From NCBI RefSeq assembly GCF_003674095.1, contig NZ_RDBF01000007.1, positions 62,001 through 126,000 on the forward strand: a stretch of 64,000 bases of DNA, read 5' to 3'. The notes under the pieces are model-generated. The model made no database searches. It was not told where the DNA came from and saw nothing but the letters and a program-made list of their open reading frames with translations. Source of the DNA: Aeromicrobium phragmitis. Lineage in GTDB: Bacteria; Actinomycetota; Actinomycetes; Propionibacteriales; Nocardioidaceae. The first letter of the stretch is position 1; each line of letters begins with the position of its first letter. This document shows positions 15,085 through 23,180 of this stretch, piece by piece. Both the position numbers and the translations under genes were made by a program.

Positions 15085-17018
15085 GAGCGCCGGCCCGTCT
15101 GGCCCTCGCCGGACTCCTCGTCGGCCTCGCCGTCGTCGTCGCCGCGATGACCCTCGCGGGCACCACTCCCGAAGCGGCGCCGCCGGGCATCCCCGATCCG
15201 GGCCCCTTCGTGGGATGGGCGCTTCCGATCGCCCGGCTGTTGACCGATCTCGGCGCCGTCGCGACGGTCGGATTCCTGCTCGTCGCTGTGCTCTTTCTGC
15301 CCTCGGGTGCGCAATTGCAGGGCTTGTCGGTGCAGGCCGTCCGGCTCGCCTCGTGGACGGCGATCGGCTGGGCCGTGGCCGGCACGACGCTCCTCGTCCT
15401 CAACGTCTCGGATGTCTTCGCCCGACCCGTGAACGGGTTGAACGTCAACCTCATCGGGTCGTTCGTCATCGACTTCGCGCCCGGACGCGCCTTCGCGCTG
15501 CAGGTGCTCGGCGCGATCATCGTCGCAGTGGTGTGTCGATGGACCCTCGCCGTACGTCCGCTGGCGGTCACGCTCGGCATTGCGGTGGCGACGGTCGTGC
15601 CGGTGGCGTTCGCCGGCCACGCGGCCAACGCCGGTTCGCACACGCTGGCGGTGTTCAGTCTCATGCTGCACCTCGTCGGCATCGTCGTGTGGGTCGGTGG
15701 TCTGCTCGCGCTGGCGTGGGTCGCCCTGCGCGGCAGCAAGCGCCTCCACGAGGCCATCGTGCGCTACTCGCCGATCGCGCTGTGGGCATTCGTCACCGTC
15801 GGCGCCTCGGGGGTCATCAACGCGGCGATCCGATTGGGCAGCTGGTCGCAGATCACCAGTTCCTACGGTCTGCTGGTGGTGGCCAAGACGGGCGCACTCG
15901 TCGCCCTGGGCGCGTTCGGTTTCCTGCAGCGCCGGCGCATCGTCGCGGCGGGTTCGGGTTTCGCGCGTCTGGCCGTGACCGAGTTGTTCGTCATGATCTC
16001 GGCGATGGCGCTGGCCGTGGTGCTGTCGCGCACGCCGACACCGGTGGGCGAGGACGTGCTGCAGACGCCGGCCGAGCGACTGCTGGGGGCTCCGATGCCC
16101 GAGGAGCCCACCGTGGCGCGGATCTTCCTCGGCTGGAGCGCCAACGGCTTCGGCCTGGTGTTCACGGTCTTCGCACTCGCCCTCTACGTGACCGGCCTCG
16201 TGGTGCTGCGCCGTCGCGGGGACCGCTGGCCGATCGGCCGCACGGTGTCGTGGTGCGTGGGCGTCCTGGTGGTCGCGTGGGCCACGATCGGCGGTATCGG
16301 CGAGTACTCGCACGTCATGTTCAGCATGCACATGATCTCGCACATGATGCTGTCGATGATCGCGCCGATCTTCCTCGTGCTCGGCGCACCGATCACGCTC
16401 GCCCTGCGGACCCTTCCTGGGGCCCGCCGACCGGGGGAGCACTCGCCGCGCGCCCTCCTCATGGCGTTCGTGCACTCGCGGCTCGCGCGCTTCTTCACGC
16501 ACCCCGTCGTGGCCGCGATCATCTTCATGGGCAGCCTCTACGCCCTCTACTTCAGCAGCCTCTTCGAGGTCCTCATGCGGACCCATTCGGGGCACGTGTT
16601 CATGGAGGCGCACTTCCTGCTGGCCGGGGTGCTGTTCTACTACGTCGTGATCGGCGTGGACCCCTCGCCGCGTTCAGTGCCGCCGCTCGTGCGGTTCGGC
16701 TTGCTGATGATCTCGATCCCGTTCCACGCCTTCTTCTCGGTCGCGGTGATGGGCGCCGACTACGTCATCGCCGAGGGGTTCTACACCGCGCTCGACCGCC
16801 CCTTCGCCACCGACCTGCTCGCCGACCAGTACCTCGGCGGCGGCATCGCGTGGGCGACCGGCGAGGTGCCACTCGTGCTGGTCATGGCAGCGATCTTCGT
16901 GCAGTGGTTCCGGTCCGACTCCCGAGAGGCGCGCCGCCTCGATCGCAAGGCCGACCGTGACCACGATGCGGAGCTGGAAAAGTACAACGCCTACCTCCAG
17001 TCCTTGGACCGGAAGTAG
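15081..17018 (+). CDS. CopD-CtaG fusion: copper import / cytochrome oxidase assembly protein
   Basis: A 645-aa polytopic membrane protein with two family modules. Residues about 40-330 resemble CopD, the inner-membrane partner of CopC (LLTDLGAVATVGFLLVAVLF, then FAGHAANAGSHTLAVFSLML and LHLVGIVVWVGGLLALAW, SGVINAAIRLGSWSQITSSY). Residues about 370-620 are CtaG-like, for caa3-type oxidase assembly (GEYSHVMFSMHMISHMMLSM, then APIFLVLGAPITLALRTLPG, EAHFLLAGVLFYYVVIGVDP, FHAFFSVAVMGADYVIAEGF). The His pairs are candidate copper ligands. It overlaps copC by 4 nt. The likely role is passing copper to respiratory oxidase. Confidence 0.9.
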   Translation: MRAPARLALAGLLVGLAVVVAAMTLAGTTPEAAPPGIPDPGPFVGWALPIARLLTDLGAVATVGFLLVAVLFLPSGAQLQGLSVQAVRLASWTAIGWAVAGTTLLVLNVSDVFARPVNGLNVNLIGSFVIDFAPGRAFALQVLGAIIVAVVCRWTLAVRPLAVTLGIAVATVVPVAFAGHAANAGSHTLAVFSLMLHLVGIVVWVGGLLALAWVALRGSKRLHEAIVRYSPIALWAFVTVGASGVINAAIRLGSWSQITSSYGLLVVAKTGALVALGAFGFLQRRRIVAAGSGFARLAVTELFVMISAMALAVVLSRTPTPVGEDVLQTPAERLLGAPMPEEPTVARIFLGWSANGFGLVFTVFALALYVTGLVVLRRRGDRWPIGRTVSWCVGVLVVAWATIGGIGEYSHVMFSMHMISHMMLSMIAPIFLVLGAPITLALRTLPGARRPGEHSPRALLMAFVHSRLARFFTHPVVAAIIFMGSLYALYFSSLFEVLMRTHSGHVFMEAHFLLAGVLFYYVVIGVDPSPRSVPPLVRFGLLMISIPFHAFFSVAVMGADYVIAEGFYTALDRPFATDLLADQYLGGGIAWATGEVPLVLVMAAIFVQWFRSDSREARRLDRKADRDHDAELEKYNAYLQSLDRK

Positions 17019-17043
17019 GCGTCGTACGTCGCTGCTCAGCGGC

Positions 17044-17661
17044 TCAGAAGAGCACCTGACCACCCGAGGTGGCGGCGGTGAAGCGCTCCTGCGCGTCGGC
17101 CCAGTTGGCGATGTTCCAGAACGCCTTGACGTAATCGGCCTTGACGTTCATGTAGTCGAGGTAGAAGGCGTGCTCCCACATATCCAGCTGCGAGATCGGG
17201 ATCAGCGTCGCCGGGATGTTGTTCTGCTGATCGTAGAGCTGAACGATGACGAGGCGCTGGCCCAACGTGTCCCAGGCGGTGATGGCCCAGCCCGAACCCT
17301 GGATGCCGAGCGCGGTGGCCTCGAACTGGGCGCGGTAGGCGTCGAACGATCCGAAGTTGTCATCGATGGCCGCGGCCAGCTCACCCGTGGGCTTGTCGCC
17401 GCCCTCCGGAGAGAGGTTCTTCCAGAAGATCGAGTGGTTGATGTGTCCGCCGAGGTTGAACGAGAGGTTCTTCTCCAGCAGGTTGACCGTCTCGAAGGAG
17501 CCGGTCGAGCGGGCCTCCTCGAGCTTCTCCAAAGCGGTGTTCAAACCGTTGACGTAGGTCTGGTGGTGCTTCGTGTGGTGCAGCTCCATGATCTTGCCCG
17601 AGATGTGCGGATCAAGTGCGCCGTAGTCGTACGGCAACTCGGGCAGGGTGTATTCAGCCAC
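17044..17661 (-). CDS. sodA: Superoxide dismutase (Mn/Fe family)
   Basis: A 205-aa enzyme that dismutates superoxide. Metal ligands are visible in [32 protein letters not shown] and [20 protein letters not shown] (Asp and His). [13 protein letters not shown] is also present. At the position where M. tuberculosis SodA has His (YDHQ) this protein has Gln (YDQQ), which leans toward manganese; this is an inference. The GTG at 17661 ([16 protein letters not shown]) has AGGAGG 5-10 nt upstream; the frame extends further up without such a site. It converges with copD-ctaG. Confidence 0.93.
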   Translation of the reverse strand: MAEYTLPELPYDYGALDPHISGKIMELHHTKHHQTYVNGLNTALEKLEEARSTGSFETVNLLEKNLSFNLGGHINHSIFWKNLSPEGGDKPTGELAAAIDDNFGSFDAYRAQFEATALGIQGSGWAITAWDTLGQRLVIVQLYDQQNNIPATLIPISQLDMWEHAFYLDYMNVKADYVKAFWNIANWADAQERFTAATSGGQVLF

Positions 17662-17839
17662 GCGTCCTCCTTGAGTGTGGTGGGCCGCTCGGCCCACGGC
17701 TGCGACGTAGAGGTGTCTGTCCACAGTCTGTCAGCCCAGATCACCCGCGCAAGAGCGGGTCGACCTTCGAGACAGCCTGCGCCGGCGGTGGCAGGCCATG
17801 GCCTAGGCTGGGACGCACACGAGCGAGCGAGGAGGGCGG

Positions 17840-18427
17840 GTGCCAGAACCGAGGGCGGAACGGTTGATGACCGTCCCCAACGTCTTGAGCCTCGTGCGCA
17901 TAGCGCTCGTGCCGTTGTTCCTGTGGCTCGTGCTGGGGCCGCAGTGGGACGTCGCGGCGCTCGCCGTCCTGGTGGTCTCGGGCATCACCGACTATCTCGA
18001 CGGCAAGATCGCCCGCTCGCTCGGCCAGACCTCGCGGTTGGGGGCGATCCTCGATCCCGTCGCCGACCGCCTCTACATCCTCGCGGTCGTCATCGGCCTC
18101 GGCCTGCGGGAGATCATTCCGTGGTGGCTGGCGATCATCCTGCCGCTGCGTGACGTCTTCTTGTTCTCGCTCGTGCCCTTCTTGCGCACGCGCGGGTTCA
18201 GCGCGCTCCCGGTCCACTTCCTGGGCAAGGCGGCGACCGCCGGCCTGCTCTACGCCTTCCCCCTGCTGCTGCTCGGGGACGGCACCGGGGTGGTGGCGGA
18301 CCTGGCCAACGTCTTCGGCTGGGCCTTCACTATCTGGGGCGTCGGGCTTTACTGGTGGGCCGGCATCCTGTACACCTTCCAGTTGCGGCACCTGCTCACC
18401 ACGATGCCGCCGGTGCGGTCGACATGA
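17840..18427 (+). CDS. CDP-alcohol phosphatidyltransferase
   Basis: A 195-aa membrane enzyme with the full CDP-alcohol phosphotransferase motif D-x2-DG-x2-AR-x8-G-x3-D-x3-D: DYLDGKIARSLGQTSRLGAI followed by LDPVADRL. Five to six hydrophobic helices. It attaches a phosphatidyl group to glycerol-phosphate, inositol-phosphate or similar; in this conserved neighbourhood it is often called PgsA-like. GTG at 17840 has AGGAGG about 7 nt upstream and a -10-like TAGGCT at 17804-17809. First gene of the DUF881-sbp-gcvH-garA run. Confidence 0.86.
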   Translation: MPEPRAERLMTVPNVLSLVRIALVPLFLWLVLGPQWDVAALAVLVVSGITDYLDGKIARSLGQTSRLGAILDPVADRLYILAVVIGLGLREIIPWWLAIILPLRDVFLFSLVPFLRTRGFSALPVHFLGKAATAGLLYAFPLLLLGDGTGVVADLANVFGWAFTIWGVGLYWWAGILYTFQLRHLLTTMPPVRST

Positions 18428-19209
18428 CCACGCCGCCCTCGGGCGGGCGTGACGCCGAGGCCCTGCTCGACCAGCTGTGGCGGACCGCACTCGACGACGA
18501 CTACTACGCGGTGCGGGACCGTTCCCCGCGCCGCTACTCGCGCGTGCTGAGCGGTGTGACGCTGCTGGCCTTCGGTCTCCTCATCTCCACGGCGGCGGTG
18601 CAGACGGCGACGGACCAACCCGCCACCGACCTCGAGCGCGCCGCCCTGATCGACGACATCGAGGCCCGCGAGGAACTCGTCCATCGCCAGCGCGGCCGTG
18701 TCGAAGAGCTCACCGCCGAGGTGGAGGCGTTGCGCGAGGCTGCAGCCGGCACGGACGTCGATGAGCGTGCCGCGGCCGTCGTCGCCGCGGACGAACCGGC
18801 CGTGGGCCCGGGCATCGTCATCACCGCGCGCTCCGGTGACCGTGGGGCGTCGGCGCAGATCTCCGATCTCGACCTCCAGCTGCTTGTCAACGGCCTGTGG
18901 TACGCCGGCGCCGAGGCGGTGGCCATCAACGGGCAGCGCATCGGGAGCATGACGGCGATCCGGTGGGCTGGCGAGTCGGTGACGGTGAACTACCGCACCC
19001 TCAACGAGCCGTACAAGATCACCGCGATCGGCCCACCCGAACTCGAAGAGAGCTGGACCGCCAATCCGTCCGGTCGGCACTGGCAGCATCGGTCCGACGC
19101 CAGCGGCGTGAGCTGGGATATCGTCACGGACGACGAGCTCACCGTCCCGGCCGTGCCTCGTGCGAGGCTGAGCCTGACCCACGCCACGTCGATGGAGGAG
19201 GTGCCGTGA
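18424..19209 (+). CDS. DUF881 family protein (first copy)
   Basis: A 261-aa protein with one membrane helix (about residues 40-60: VLSGVTLLAFGLLISTAAV), a coiled-coil stretch (EELVHRQRGRVEELTAEVEA) and the DUF881 domain (AVGPGIVITARSGDR, DLDLQLLVNGLWYAGAEAVA, INGQRIGSMTAIRWAGESV, YKITAIGPPELEES). DUF881 proteins sit in pairs around sbp in Actinomycetota; function unknown, presumed extracytoplasmic. ATG at 18424 overlaps the phosphatidyltransferase stop. Confidence 0.87.
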   Translation: MTTPPSGGRDAEALLDQLWRTALDDDYYAVRDRSPRRYSRVLSGVTLLAFGLLISTAAVQTATDQPATDLERAALIDDIEAREELVHRQRGRVEELTAEVEALREAAAGTDVDERAAAVVAADEPAVGPGIVITARSGDRGASAQISDLDLQLLVNGLWYAGAEAVAINGQRIGSMTAIRWAGESVTVNYRTLNEPYKITAIGPPELEESWTANPSGRHWQHRSDASGVSWDIVTDDELTVPAVPRARLSLTHATSMEEVP

Positions 19210-19538
19210 TCCCGATCATCGGCTTGGTCGTCGGCATCGTCGCCGGCTTCATCCTGCAGCCCACGGTCCCCGCGCCGCTGGAGCCGTACGTCCCGATCGC
19301 GATCATCGCGGCATTGGATGCCGTCGTGGGCGCTGTGCGGGCGCTGGGGGAGAAGCGCTTCGACGACCGGGTGTTCGTCATCTCCTTCGTGTCCAACGTG
19401 CTGATCGCGGCCGCCATGGTCTACCTGGGCGATCAGCTCGGCGTCGGTTCGCAGCTGTCCACCGGAGTGATCGTCGTACTCGGCATCCGGATCTTCGCCA
19501 ATGCAGCCGCTATCCGCCGGCAGGTCTTCCATGCGTGA
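19206..19538 (+). CDS. sbp: Small basic protein family (DUF1290) membrane protein
   Basis: A 110-aa integral membrane protein: VIPIIGLVVGIVAGFILQPT, VPAPLEPYVPIAIIAALDAV, GEKRFDDRVFVISFVSNVLI, then GVGSQLSTGVIVVLGIRIFA. It matches Sbp/DUF1290, which lies between two DUF881 genes in many actinobacteria and in Bacillus near ftsAZ. Function unknown. GTG at 19206 overlaps the previous stop by 4 nt and the next gene overlaps its 3' end by 8 nt. Confidence 0.87.
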   Translation: MIPIIGLVVGIVAGFILQPTVPAPLEPYVPIAIIAALDAVVGAVRALGEKRFDDRVFVISFVSNVLIAAAMVYLGDQLGVGSQLSTGVIVVLGIRIFANAAAIRRQVFHA

Positions 19539-20223
19539 GCGGCGCCGGGTCGGCCGGCCGCTACAGCTCCTGGCGGGGGTGCTCGTCGCCGTGCTCGCGT
19601 TCGCGATCGTCGCGCAGTGGCGGCAGGACGAGCGGGAGGACTTCTCCGGGGTCCGCGGCGCCGAGCTGGGAGAACTGCTCAAGTCCCTCGACGCGTCCAA
19701 CCAGCGACTCGCGCGCCAGATCGAGGAGCTCAGCGCCACGCGTGACGAGCTGCGCGATTCCTCGGCGAGTTCGGAGCAGGCGGAGGAGGCTGCCCGCAAG
19801 CGGGCGGCCGAACTGGCGATCCTGGCGGGGACGTCGGCGGCGGCAGGTCCGGGTATCGCCGTGGAGCTGTCCGGCCCGGAGGACGCCGTCACGGCGGCGA
19901 TCCTGCTGGACTCGGTCGAGGAACTGCGCGACGCCGGAGCGGAGGTCATCGCGATCAACGGCGCCGCTCGCGTCGTCGCCCAGACGTACTTCCTCGACGA
20001 TCGCGACGGCGTGCGCGTCGGCGGGCGTCTGCTCGAACCGCCGTACGTCATCGAGGCGATCGGCGACCCGCACACGATGGCCGAGGCCGTGCGATTCCGC
20101 GGCGGGTTGGCCGATCGTGTCGAGGATCGCGGCGGTACGGTGACTGTCGAGCAACGCGACCGGGTGGCGATCACGGCTCTCGCCGACGTCCCCGAGCCGC
20201 AGTACGCTCGTCCCGCATCGTGA
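19531..20223 (+). CDS. DUF881 family protein (second copy)
   Basis: A 230-aa protein with an N-terminal membrane helix (PLQLLAGVLVAVLAFAIVAQ), a coiled coil (SLDASNQRLARQIEELSATR) and a DUF881 domain (GPGIAVELSGPEDAVTAAIL, LRDAGAEVIAINGAARVVAQ, LLEPPYVIEAIGDPHTMAEA). ATG at 19531 overlaps sbp by 8 nt. It is the partner copy of the DUF881 protein at 18424 and probably shares its extracytoplasmic location. Confidence 0.87.
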   Translation: MRERRRVGRPLQLLAGVLVAVLAFAIVAQWRQDEREDFSGVRGAELGELLKSLDASNQRLARQIEELSATRDELRDSSASSEQAEEAARKRAAELAILAGTSAAAGPGIAVELSGPEDAVTAAILLDSVEELRDAGAEVIAINGAARVVAQTYFLDDRDGVRVGGRLLEPPYVIEAIGDPHTMAEAVRFRGGLADRVEDRGGTVTVEQRDRVAITALADVPEPQYARPAS

Positions 20224-20242
20224 GCCCTGACGAGGAGACGCC

Positions 20243-20617
20243 GTGATCCCTGAAGACCTGTACTACAGCCGCGAGCACGAGTGGGTGCGCCTGGAGGGTG
20301 ACATCGCCGTCGTGGGCATCACCGACTTCGCGCAGGACCAGCTCGGCGACATCGTCTTCGTGGATCTGCCCGACTCGGGCGACGCCGTCGAGGCCGGCGC
20401 CGTGGTGGGCGAACTGGAGTCCACCAAGTCGGTGTCGGACGTGTTCTCGCCGGTCGACGGCGAGGTCGTCGCCCGTAACGACGTGCTCGAGGCGACCCCG
20501 GAAGTCATCAATTCCGACCCGTACGGCGAAGGCTGGCTGCTCCGGGTGAGGGTCTCCGGCGACCCCACGGAGGAGCTTCTCGACGCGGACGCCTACACGG
20601 CCCACACCGCGGGTTGA
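20243..20617 (+). CDS. gcvH: Glycine cleavage system H protein
   Basis: A 124-aa lipoyl carrier of the glycine cleavage system, shuttling the aminomethyl group from GcvP to GcvT. It begins PEDLYYSREHEWVRLEGD and carries the lipoylation motif GELESTKSVSDVFSPVDG (Lys). GTG at 20243 follows GAGGAG. A 7-bp stem CACCGCG/CGCGGTG (20605-20627) straddles the stop codon and may be a weak terminator. gcvP is 2.6 kb downstream behind a riboswitch; gcvT is not in the window. Confidence 0.93.
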   Translation: MIPEDLYYSREHEWVRLEGDIAVVGITDFAQDQLGDIVFVDLPDSGDAVEAGAVVGELESTKSVSDVFSPVDGEVVARNDVLEATPEVINSDPYGEGWLLRVRVSGDPTEELLDADAYTAHTAG

Positions 20618-20670
20618 CCACGCGGTGAACTCCTGGCCGAAGGGCCTGCCGATCGCTGGGCGTGAATGCT

Positions 20671-20704
20671 AGGTTGGACGCACCAACCTGAACGTGACCT
20701 TGAG
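20671..20704. promoter_or_regulatory. Candidate operator upstream of garA
   Basis: Contains a perfect inverted repeat AGGTTGG-ACGCA-CCAACCT (20671-20689) and, overlapping its right arm, CAACCTGAACGTGACCTTGA (20684-20703). ACCTTGAG recurs in the dyad upstream of the MerR gene at 22473. A -10-like TAGGTT at 20670-20675 overlaps it. It could be read by one of the two MerR-type regulators in this cluster. Confidence 0.45.
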
Positions 20705-20727
20705 ACCTTTGGAGGAGTTGGTGATCG

Positions 20728-21153
20728 ATGTCCACGCCGGGTGGAACTGAGGACACGAACATGTTCCCGGCGATCGACGCCGACACCGAGGAGATGTCCG
20801 CGACCGATCTTTCGGCCGTCGAGAGCCTCCCCGAAGGCAGCGCGATGCTCTTGGTGCAGCGCGGGCCCGACGCCGGATCGCGTTTCCTGCTCGATGACGA
20901 TCACATCTCGGTGGGCCGTCATCCCTCGAGCGACATCTTCCTCGACGACATCAGCGTGTCGCGACGACATGCGACGTTCACGCGGCGCGACCGCGGCTTC
21001 GTGGTCTCCGACCTCGGCAGCCTCAACGGCACGTACGTGAACCGCGATCGCATCGACGGGGACATCCTGCTCAGCGGTGGCGACGAGGTCCAGATCGGCA
21101 AGTACCGGCTCATCTACTTCCCGGGCGCGTCCGCCCAGGACGGGCCCCAGTGA
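20728..21153 (+). CDS. garA: FHA-domain regulator GarA
   Basis: A 141-aa phosphopeptide-binding regulator that in mycobacteria and corynebacteria (OdhI) controls 2-oxoglutarate and glutamate metabolism. The FHA domain occupies about residues 40-135: MLLVQRGPDAGSRFLLDDDH, ISVGRHPSSDIFLDDISVSR, RHATF and GSLNGTYVNRDRIDG. The N-terminal phosphorylation motif of GarA/OdhI (ETTS) is reduced here to EDTNMF with one Thr. ATG at 20728 follows GGAGGAG. Its stop overlaps the ftsR GTG. Confidence 0.9.
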   Translation: MSTPGGTEDTNMFPAIDADTEEMSATDLSAVESLPEGSAMLLVQRGPDAGSRFLLDDDHISVGRHPSSDIFLDDISVSRRHATFTRRDRGFVVSDLGSLNGTYVNRDRIDGDILLSGGDEVQIGKYRLIYFPGASAQDGPQ

Positions 21154-21875
21154 GCCAAGCGCTCCCGGAGCCGAGCGCGCGCCTGGGGATCGGCAAGGTC
21201 CTCGACGAACTGCGCCCGGATTTCCCCGAGTTGACGCTCAGCAAGCTGCGCTACCTCGAGCAGGAGGGGCTCGTGGAGCCCGAACGCACTGCTTCGGGGT
21301 ACCGGAAGTACTCCTACGCCGACGTCGAGCGGCTGCGATTCGTGCTGCGCATGCAGAAGGAGCGGTTCTGGCCGCTGGGCCACATCCGGCAGGTGCTGGA
21401 CGAGATCGATCGCGGTGTGCTGCCTGATCTCGCCGACGACGACGTCGCCTGGTTCGTCCCCGAGGTCACGGTCAGCTCGGCCGACGGCATGCCGACGGCG
21501 GCCACCTTCTCCGAAGGCCAGGGAGCGACCCGCCTCTCGCGAGATGAGCTGCTCGAAGCGGCCGACATCGACGCGGAGACGCTCGAAGCCATCGAGGAGT
21601 TCCAGCTCATCCGCCGGCGGCCGCAACAGCGCTACTACAGCCGCGACGATCTGCTCATCGCCTCGCTGGTCGGGAAGATGGCGACCTTGGGTATCGAGCC
21701 ACGGCACCTGCGAGGTTTCCGCGCTGCGGCCGACCGCGAAGTCTCGTTGCTCGAACAGGCGGTGCCCTCCGCCTCGCGCACCAACCCGAACGCCGCCGCC
21801 ACGCTGGCCGAGCTCGCCGCCACGCTGGTGCGGCTGCACACCGTCCTGGTCCGCAACGAGCTCCGGGGGAGCTAG
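21150..21875 (+). CDS. ftsR: MerR-family regulator FtsR (Rv1828-like)
   Basis: A 241-aa transcription factor with an N-terminal winged-helix MerR domain (LGIGKVLDELRPDFPELTLS, KLRYLEQEGLVEPERTASGY, RKYSYADVERLRFVLRMQKE) and a helical C-terminal half (LLEAADIDAETLEAIEEFQL, RRPQQRYYSRDDLLIASLVG). This is the arrangement of mycobacterial Rv1828 and corynebacterial FtsR, which activates ftsZ. GTG at 21150 overlaps the garA stop by 4 nt. The effector is unknown. Confidence 0.86.
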   Translation: MSQALPEPSARLGIGKVLDELRPDFPELTLSKLRYLEQEGLVEPERTASGYRKYSYADVERLRFVLRMQKERFWPLGHIRQVLDEIDRGVLPDLADDDVAWFVPEVTVSSADGMPTAATFSEGQGATRLSRDELLEAADIDAETLEAIEEFQLIRRRPQQRYYSRDDLLIASLVGKMATLGIEPRHLRGFRAAADREVSLLEQAVPSASRTNPNAAATLAELAATLVRLHTVLVRNELRGS

Positions 21876-21877
21876 CC

Positions 21878-22342
21878 ATGCGCGAGCTGGAGGTCATCGG
21901 GGTCCGGATCGAGATGCCGACCAACCAGCCGCTCGTGCTGCTGCACGAGGTCGAGGGTCTGCGCTACCTCCCGATCTGGATCGGTGCCGTCGAGGCATCG
22001 GCCATCGCCCAGGCGCAGCAGCAGATCATGACCCCTCGTCCGCTCACGCACGAGCTGCTCACCTCGGTCATCGCCGAGCTCGGCGACGAGATCGAAGAGA
22101 TCCGCATCGTCGACGTGAGCGACGGCGTCTTCTACGCCGAGATCGTGTTCGCCTCCGGCGCGGTGGTCGAGTCGCGGCCCAGCGACGCGATCGCGCTGGC
22201 GCTGCGGGTCACGGCGCGCATCGTGTGCGCCGAGGACGTGCTCGACGAGGCCGGGATCAGCTCCACGCGGGACGAGGAGGCCGAGGTCGAACGGTTCCGC
22301 GAGTTCCTCGAATCGGTCGACCCCGAGGACTTCGAGCGCTGA
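21878..22342 (+). CDS. Bifunctional nuclease family protein (DUF151)
   Basis: A 154-aa DUF151/BFN protein: LEVIGVRIEMPTNQPLVLLH, RYLPIWIGAVEASAIAQAQQ, RPLTHELLTSVIAELG, FYAEIVFASGAVVESRPSDA and IALALRVTARIVCAEDVLDE. Plant BFN1-like members have RNase/DNase activity; the role in bacteria is unclear. ATG at 21878 follows GGGGGAG and starts 3 nt after the ftsR stop, in the conserved garA-ftsR-bfn-merR order. Confidence 0.88.
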   Translation: MRELEVIGVRIEMPTNQPLVLLHEVEGLRYLPIWIGAVEASAIAQAQQQIMTPRPLTHELLTSVIAELGDEIEEIRIVDVSDGVFYAEIVFASGAVVESRPSDAIALALRVTARIVCAEDVLDEAGISSTRDEEAEVERFREFLESVDPEDFER

Positions 22343-22376
22343 ACCGGCGCGACACGCCGCGTCGGTTCTTGGTGAA

Positions 22377-22403
22377 CCCTCAGGTTCAGCTTTACCTTGA
22401 GGG
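22377..22403. promoter_or_regulatory. Candidate MerR-type operator upstream of merR gene
   Basis: An imperfect dyad with left arm CCCTCAGGT and right arm ACCTTGAGGG, separated by TCAGCTTT. The spacing suits a MerR-type dimer. The ACCTTGAG arm also occurs upstream of garA. A -10-like TAGACT lies downstream at 22438-22443. Confidence 0.5.
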
Positions 22404-22437
22404 AGCACGCGAAGCACACGAGTGTCGTTTCGCGAGG

Positions 22438-22443
22438 TAGACT
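22438..22443 (+). promoter_or_regulatory. -10 element of the MerR gene
   Basis: TAGACT about 30 nt before the ATG at 22473, downstream of the candidate operator. No clear -35 hexamer is seen. Confidence 0.45.
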
Positions 22444-22472
22444 TCCCCCTACGGCACGCAGGAAGGCGCACG

Positions 22473-23048
22473 ATGATCGATCCGACCACGGGAGACGACA
22501 CGGCGGAGGCCCGTTCGCGCGCGGGCGACCAGGGCCTGTTGTTCACCGACGATCTCGCGCCCTTGCCCGAGGACACCGGCTTCCGCGGCCCTACCGCGTG
22601 CAATGCCGCCGGCATCACCTACCGCCAGCTCGACTACTGGGCCCGCACCGGTCTCGTCGTCCCCACCATCCGGTCGGCCACCGGCTCGGGTACCGCGCGG
22701 CTCTACTCCTTCAAGGACGTCCTGCTGCTCAAGATCATCAAGCGTCTGCTCGACGCGGGGGTCTCGCTCCAGCAGATCCGCACCGCCATCGACCACCTTC
22801 GTGAGCGCGGCACCGACGACCTCACCCAGGTGACGCTGATGAGCGACGGCGCGAGCGTCTACGAGTGCCGATCGGCCGACGAGGTCATCGATCTGCTCCA
22901 GGGCGGCCAAGGGGTCTTCGGCATCGCCATCGGCGGCGTGTGGAAGGAGATCGAGGGCACGCTGCTCGAGCTGCCGACCGAACGCGCCGAAAGCCAGCCG
23001 CAGGTGGCCGACGAACTGGCCGCGCGTCGGGCACGGCGCACCAGTTAG
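22473..23048 (+). CDS. MerR-family transcriptional regulator (Rv1830-like)
   Basis: A 191-aa regulator: acidic N-terminal 45 residues, then a MerR winged helix (ACNAAGITYRQLDYWARTGL, VVPTIRSATGSGTARLYSFK, DVLLLKIIKRLLDAGVSLQQ, IRTAIDHL) and a C-terminal domain (LMSDGASVYECRSADEVIDL, GVFGIAIGGVWKEIEGTLLE). It matches the second MerR of the conserved actinobacterial cluster (mycobacterial Rv1830). ATG at 22473 follows AGGAAGG; the frame is open upstream to 22422. The dyad at 22377-22403 may be an autoregulatory site. Confidence 0.86.
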   Translation: MIDPTTGDDTAEARSRAGDQGLLFTDDLAPLPEDTGFRGPTACNAAGITYRQLDYWARTGLVVPTIRSATGSGTARLYSFKDVLLLKIIKRLLDAGVSLQQIRTAIDHLRERGTDDLTQVTLMSDGASVYECRSADEVIDLLQGGQGVFGIAIGGVWKEIEGTLLELPTERAESQPQVADELAARRARRTS

Positions 23049-23051
23049 ACT
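23046..23051 (+). promoter_or_regulatory. -10 element for riboswitch-gcvP transcript
   Basis: TAGACT, overlapping the stop codon of the preceding MerR gene and lying just upstream of the glycine riboswitch. Confidence 0.45.
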
Positions 23052-23068
23052 CGCACTGCTGCTGACAC

Positions 23069-23180
23069 GTGTGGGAGAGACCGCGTCCAGGGCGCGGCGC
23101 CGAAGGGGCAATTCCTCCCCGGAACCTCTCAGGCACCCGGACCACACGAACGAGGCATCTCTGAAGCGCTGCGACAGAGG
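23069..23180 (+). ncRNA. Glycine riboswitch upstream of gcvP
   Basis: Conserved aptamer blocks appear in order: GTGGGAGAGACCG, GCGCCGAAGGGGCAA, CCTCTCAGGCACCCGGACCA and the closing region GACAGAGGGGGAGG. This is the standard glycine aptamer pattern upstream of glycine cleavage genes. Only one canonical aptamer is evident; a second copy of GCCGAAGG is not seen. The gcvP start is about 36 nt downstream, so glycine binding probably turns on gcvP expression. Boundaries are approximate. Confidence 0.85.
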
